A DNA stretch of 6,589 nt, taken from the NCBI GenBank assembly GCA_037968995.1, contig JBBKWP010000204.1:1-6589 (forward strand), given 5' to 3'. The notes under the pieces are model-generated. The model was not told the origin of the DNA, searched no databases, and saw only the letters and a program-made list of their open reading frames with translations. Origin of the DNA: JAEXNA01 sp037968995 (lineage in GTDB: Bacteria > Vulcanimicrobiota > Xenobia > Xenobiales > JADMJV01). The position numbers were made by a program, and so were the translations under genes. This document shows, one piece after another, positions 6,486 through 6,589 of the stretch (positions are counted from its first letter, which is position 1; each line of letters opens with the position of its first letter).

Positions 6486-6589
6486 GCCGTGTCGATGCAT
6501 CACCGGCTCCGCAGAAGTCCCCACGCCGTGTCGCGACATGTCGCGGGTCCGTGTCGCTACATCGCCGACTCCATCACCGGGTCCGCAGA
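6486..6589. repeat. Degenerate GC-rich repeats running off the right edge
   Basis: CCGTGTCG occurs at 6487, 6526 and 6549. An 18-nt element, CATCACCGGCTCCGCAGA (6498-6515), returns with one change at 6572-6589. Between them is a perfect 14-bp palindrome, CGCGACATGTCGCG (6532-6545). The copies are diverged and unevenly spaced, so this is neither a CRISPR array nor a clean tandem repeat. Both strands have stop codons or no family-like protein here. It may be the start of a longer intergenic repeat cluster. Confidence 0.6.

Noticed and set aside
6486..6589. Possible CRISPR array
   Set aside because: Repeats are diverged, of different lengths and unevenly spaced, with no regular spacers and no cas genes.

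Overview
The window comes from a Gram-negative (diderm) bacterium of moderate GC content. This is inferred from an outer-membrane TolC-type channel and a periplasmic HlyD-type adaptor encoded together, and from Shine-Dalgarno sites such as AGGAGAG. Nothing here fixes the phylum.

Positions 5256 down to 1 (minus strand) hold one tightly packed operon that runs off the left edge. In transcription order it encodes: a 588-residue ABC half-transporter without a peptidase domain, a 454-residue HlyD-type membrane fusion protein, a 492-residue TolC-type outer-membrane protein, and an exported M23/LytM-like metallopeptidase-fold protein whose C-terminus lies outside the window. All three junctions are start/stop overlaps (GTGA, ATGA, TGATG), so the four proteins are probably co-translated. 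The first three make a complete type I secretion/efflux-like tripartite machine. The fourth would act in the periplasm, on peptidoglycan or its hydrolases. No secreted substrate gene is visible.

The most unusual point is the ABC ATPase domain. Walker A is intact, but the Q-loop Gln is Glu, the signature is LSEGE, the Walker B catalytic Glu is Gly, the D-loop is lost and the H-loop His is Cys. The M23 protein similarly keeps four of five expected active-site residues but has HxD in place of the HxH motif. Two proteins of one operon therefore have altered catalytic sites.

Positions 5257-5430 are a divergent intergenic region with three ATTC(G/A)TG direct repeats at an exact 14-nt period. To its right, on the plus strand, lies a small winged-helix regulator (5431-5712), a plausible local regulator of the transport operon. 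Next is a UPF0178/DUF188 (YaiI/YqxD) gene (5840-6295), probably unrelated housekeeping. A gene-free stretch of about 300 nt follows: a C-rich segment, a strong rho-independent terminator (6423-6459) and degenerate GC-rich repeats that continue past the right edge.
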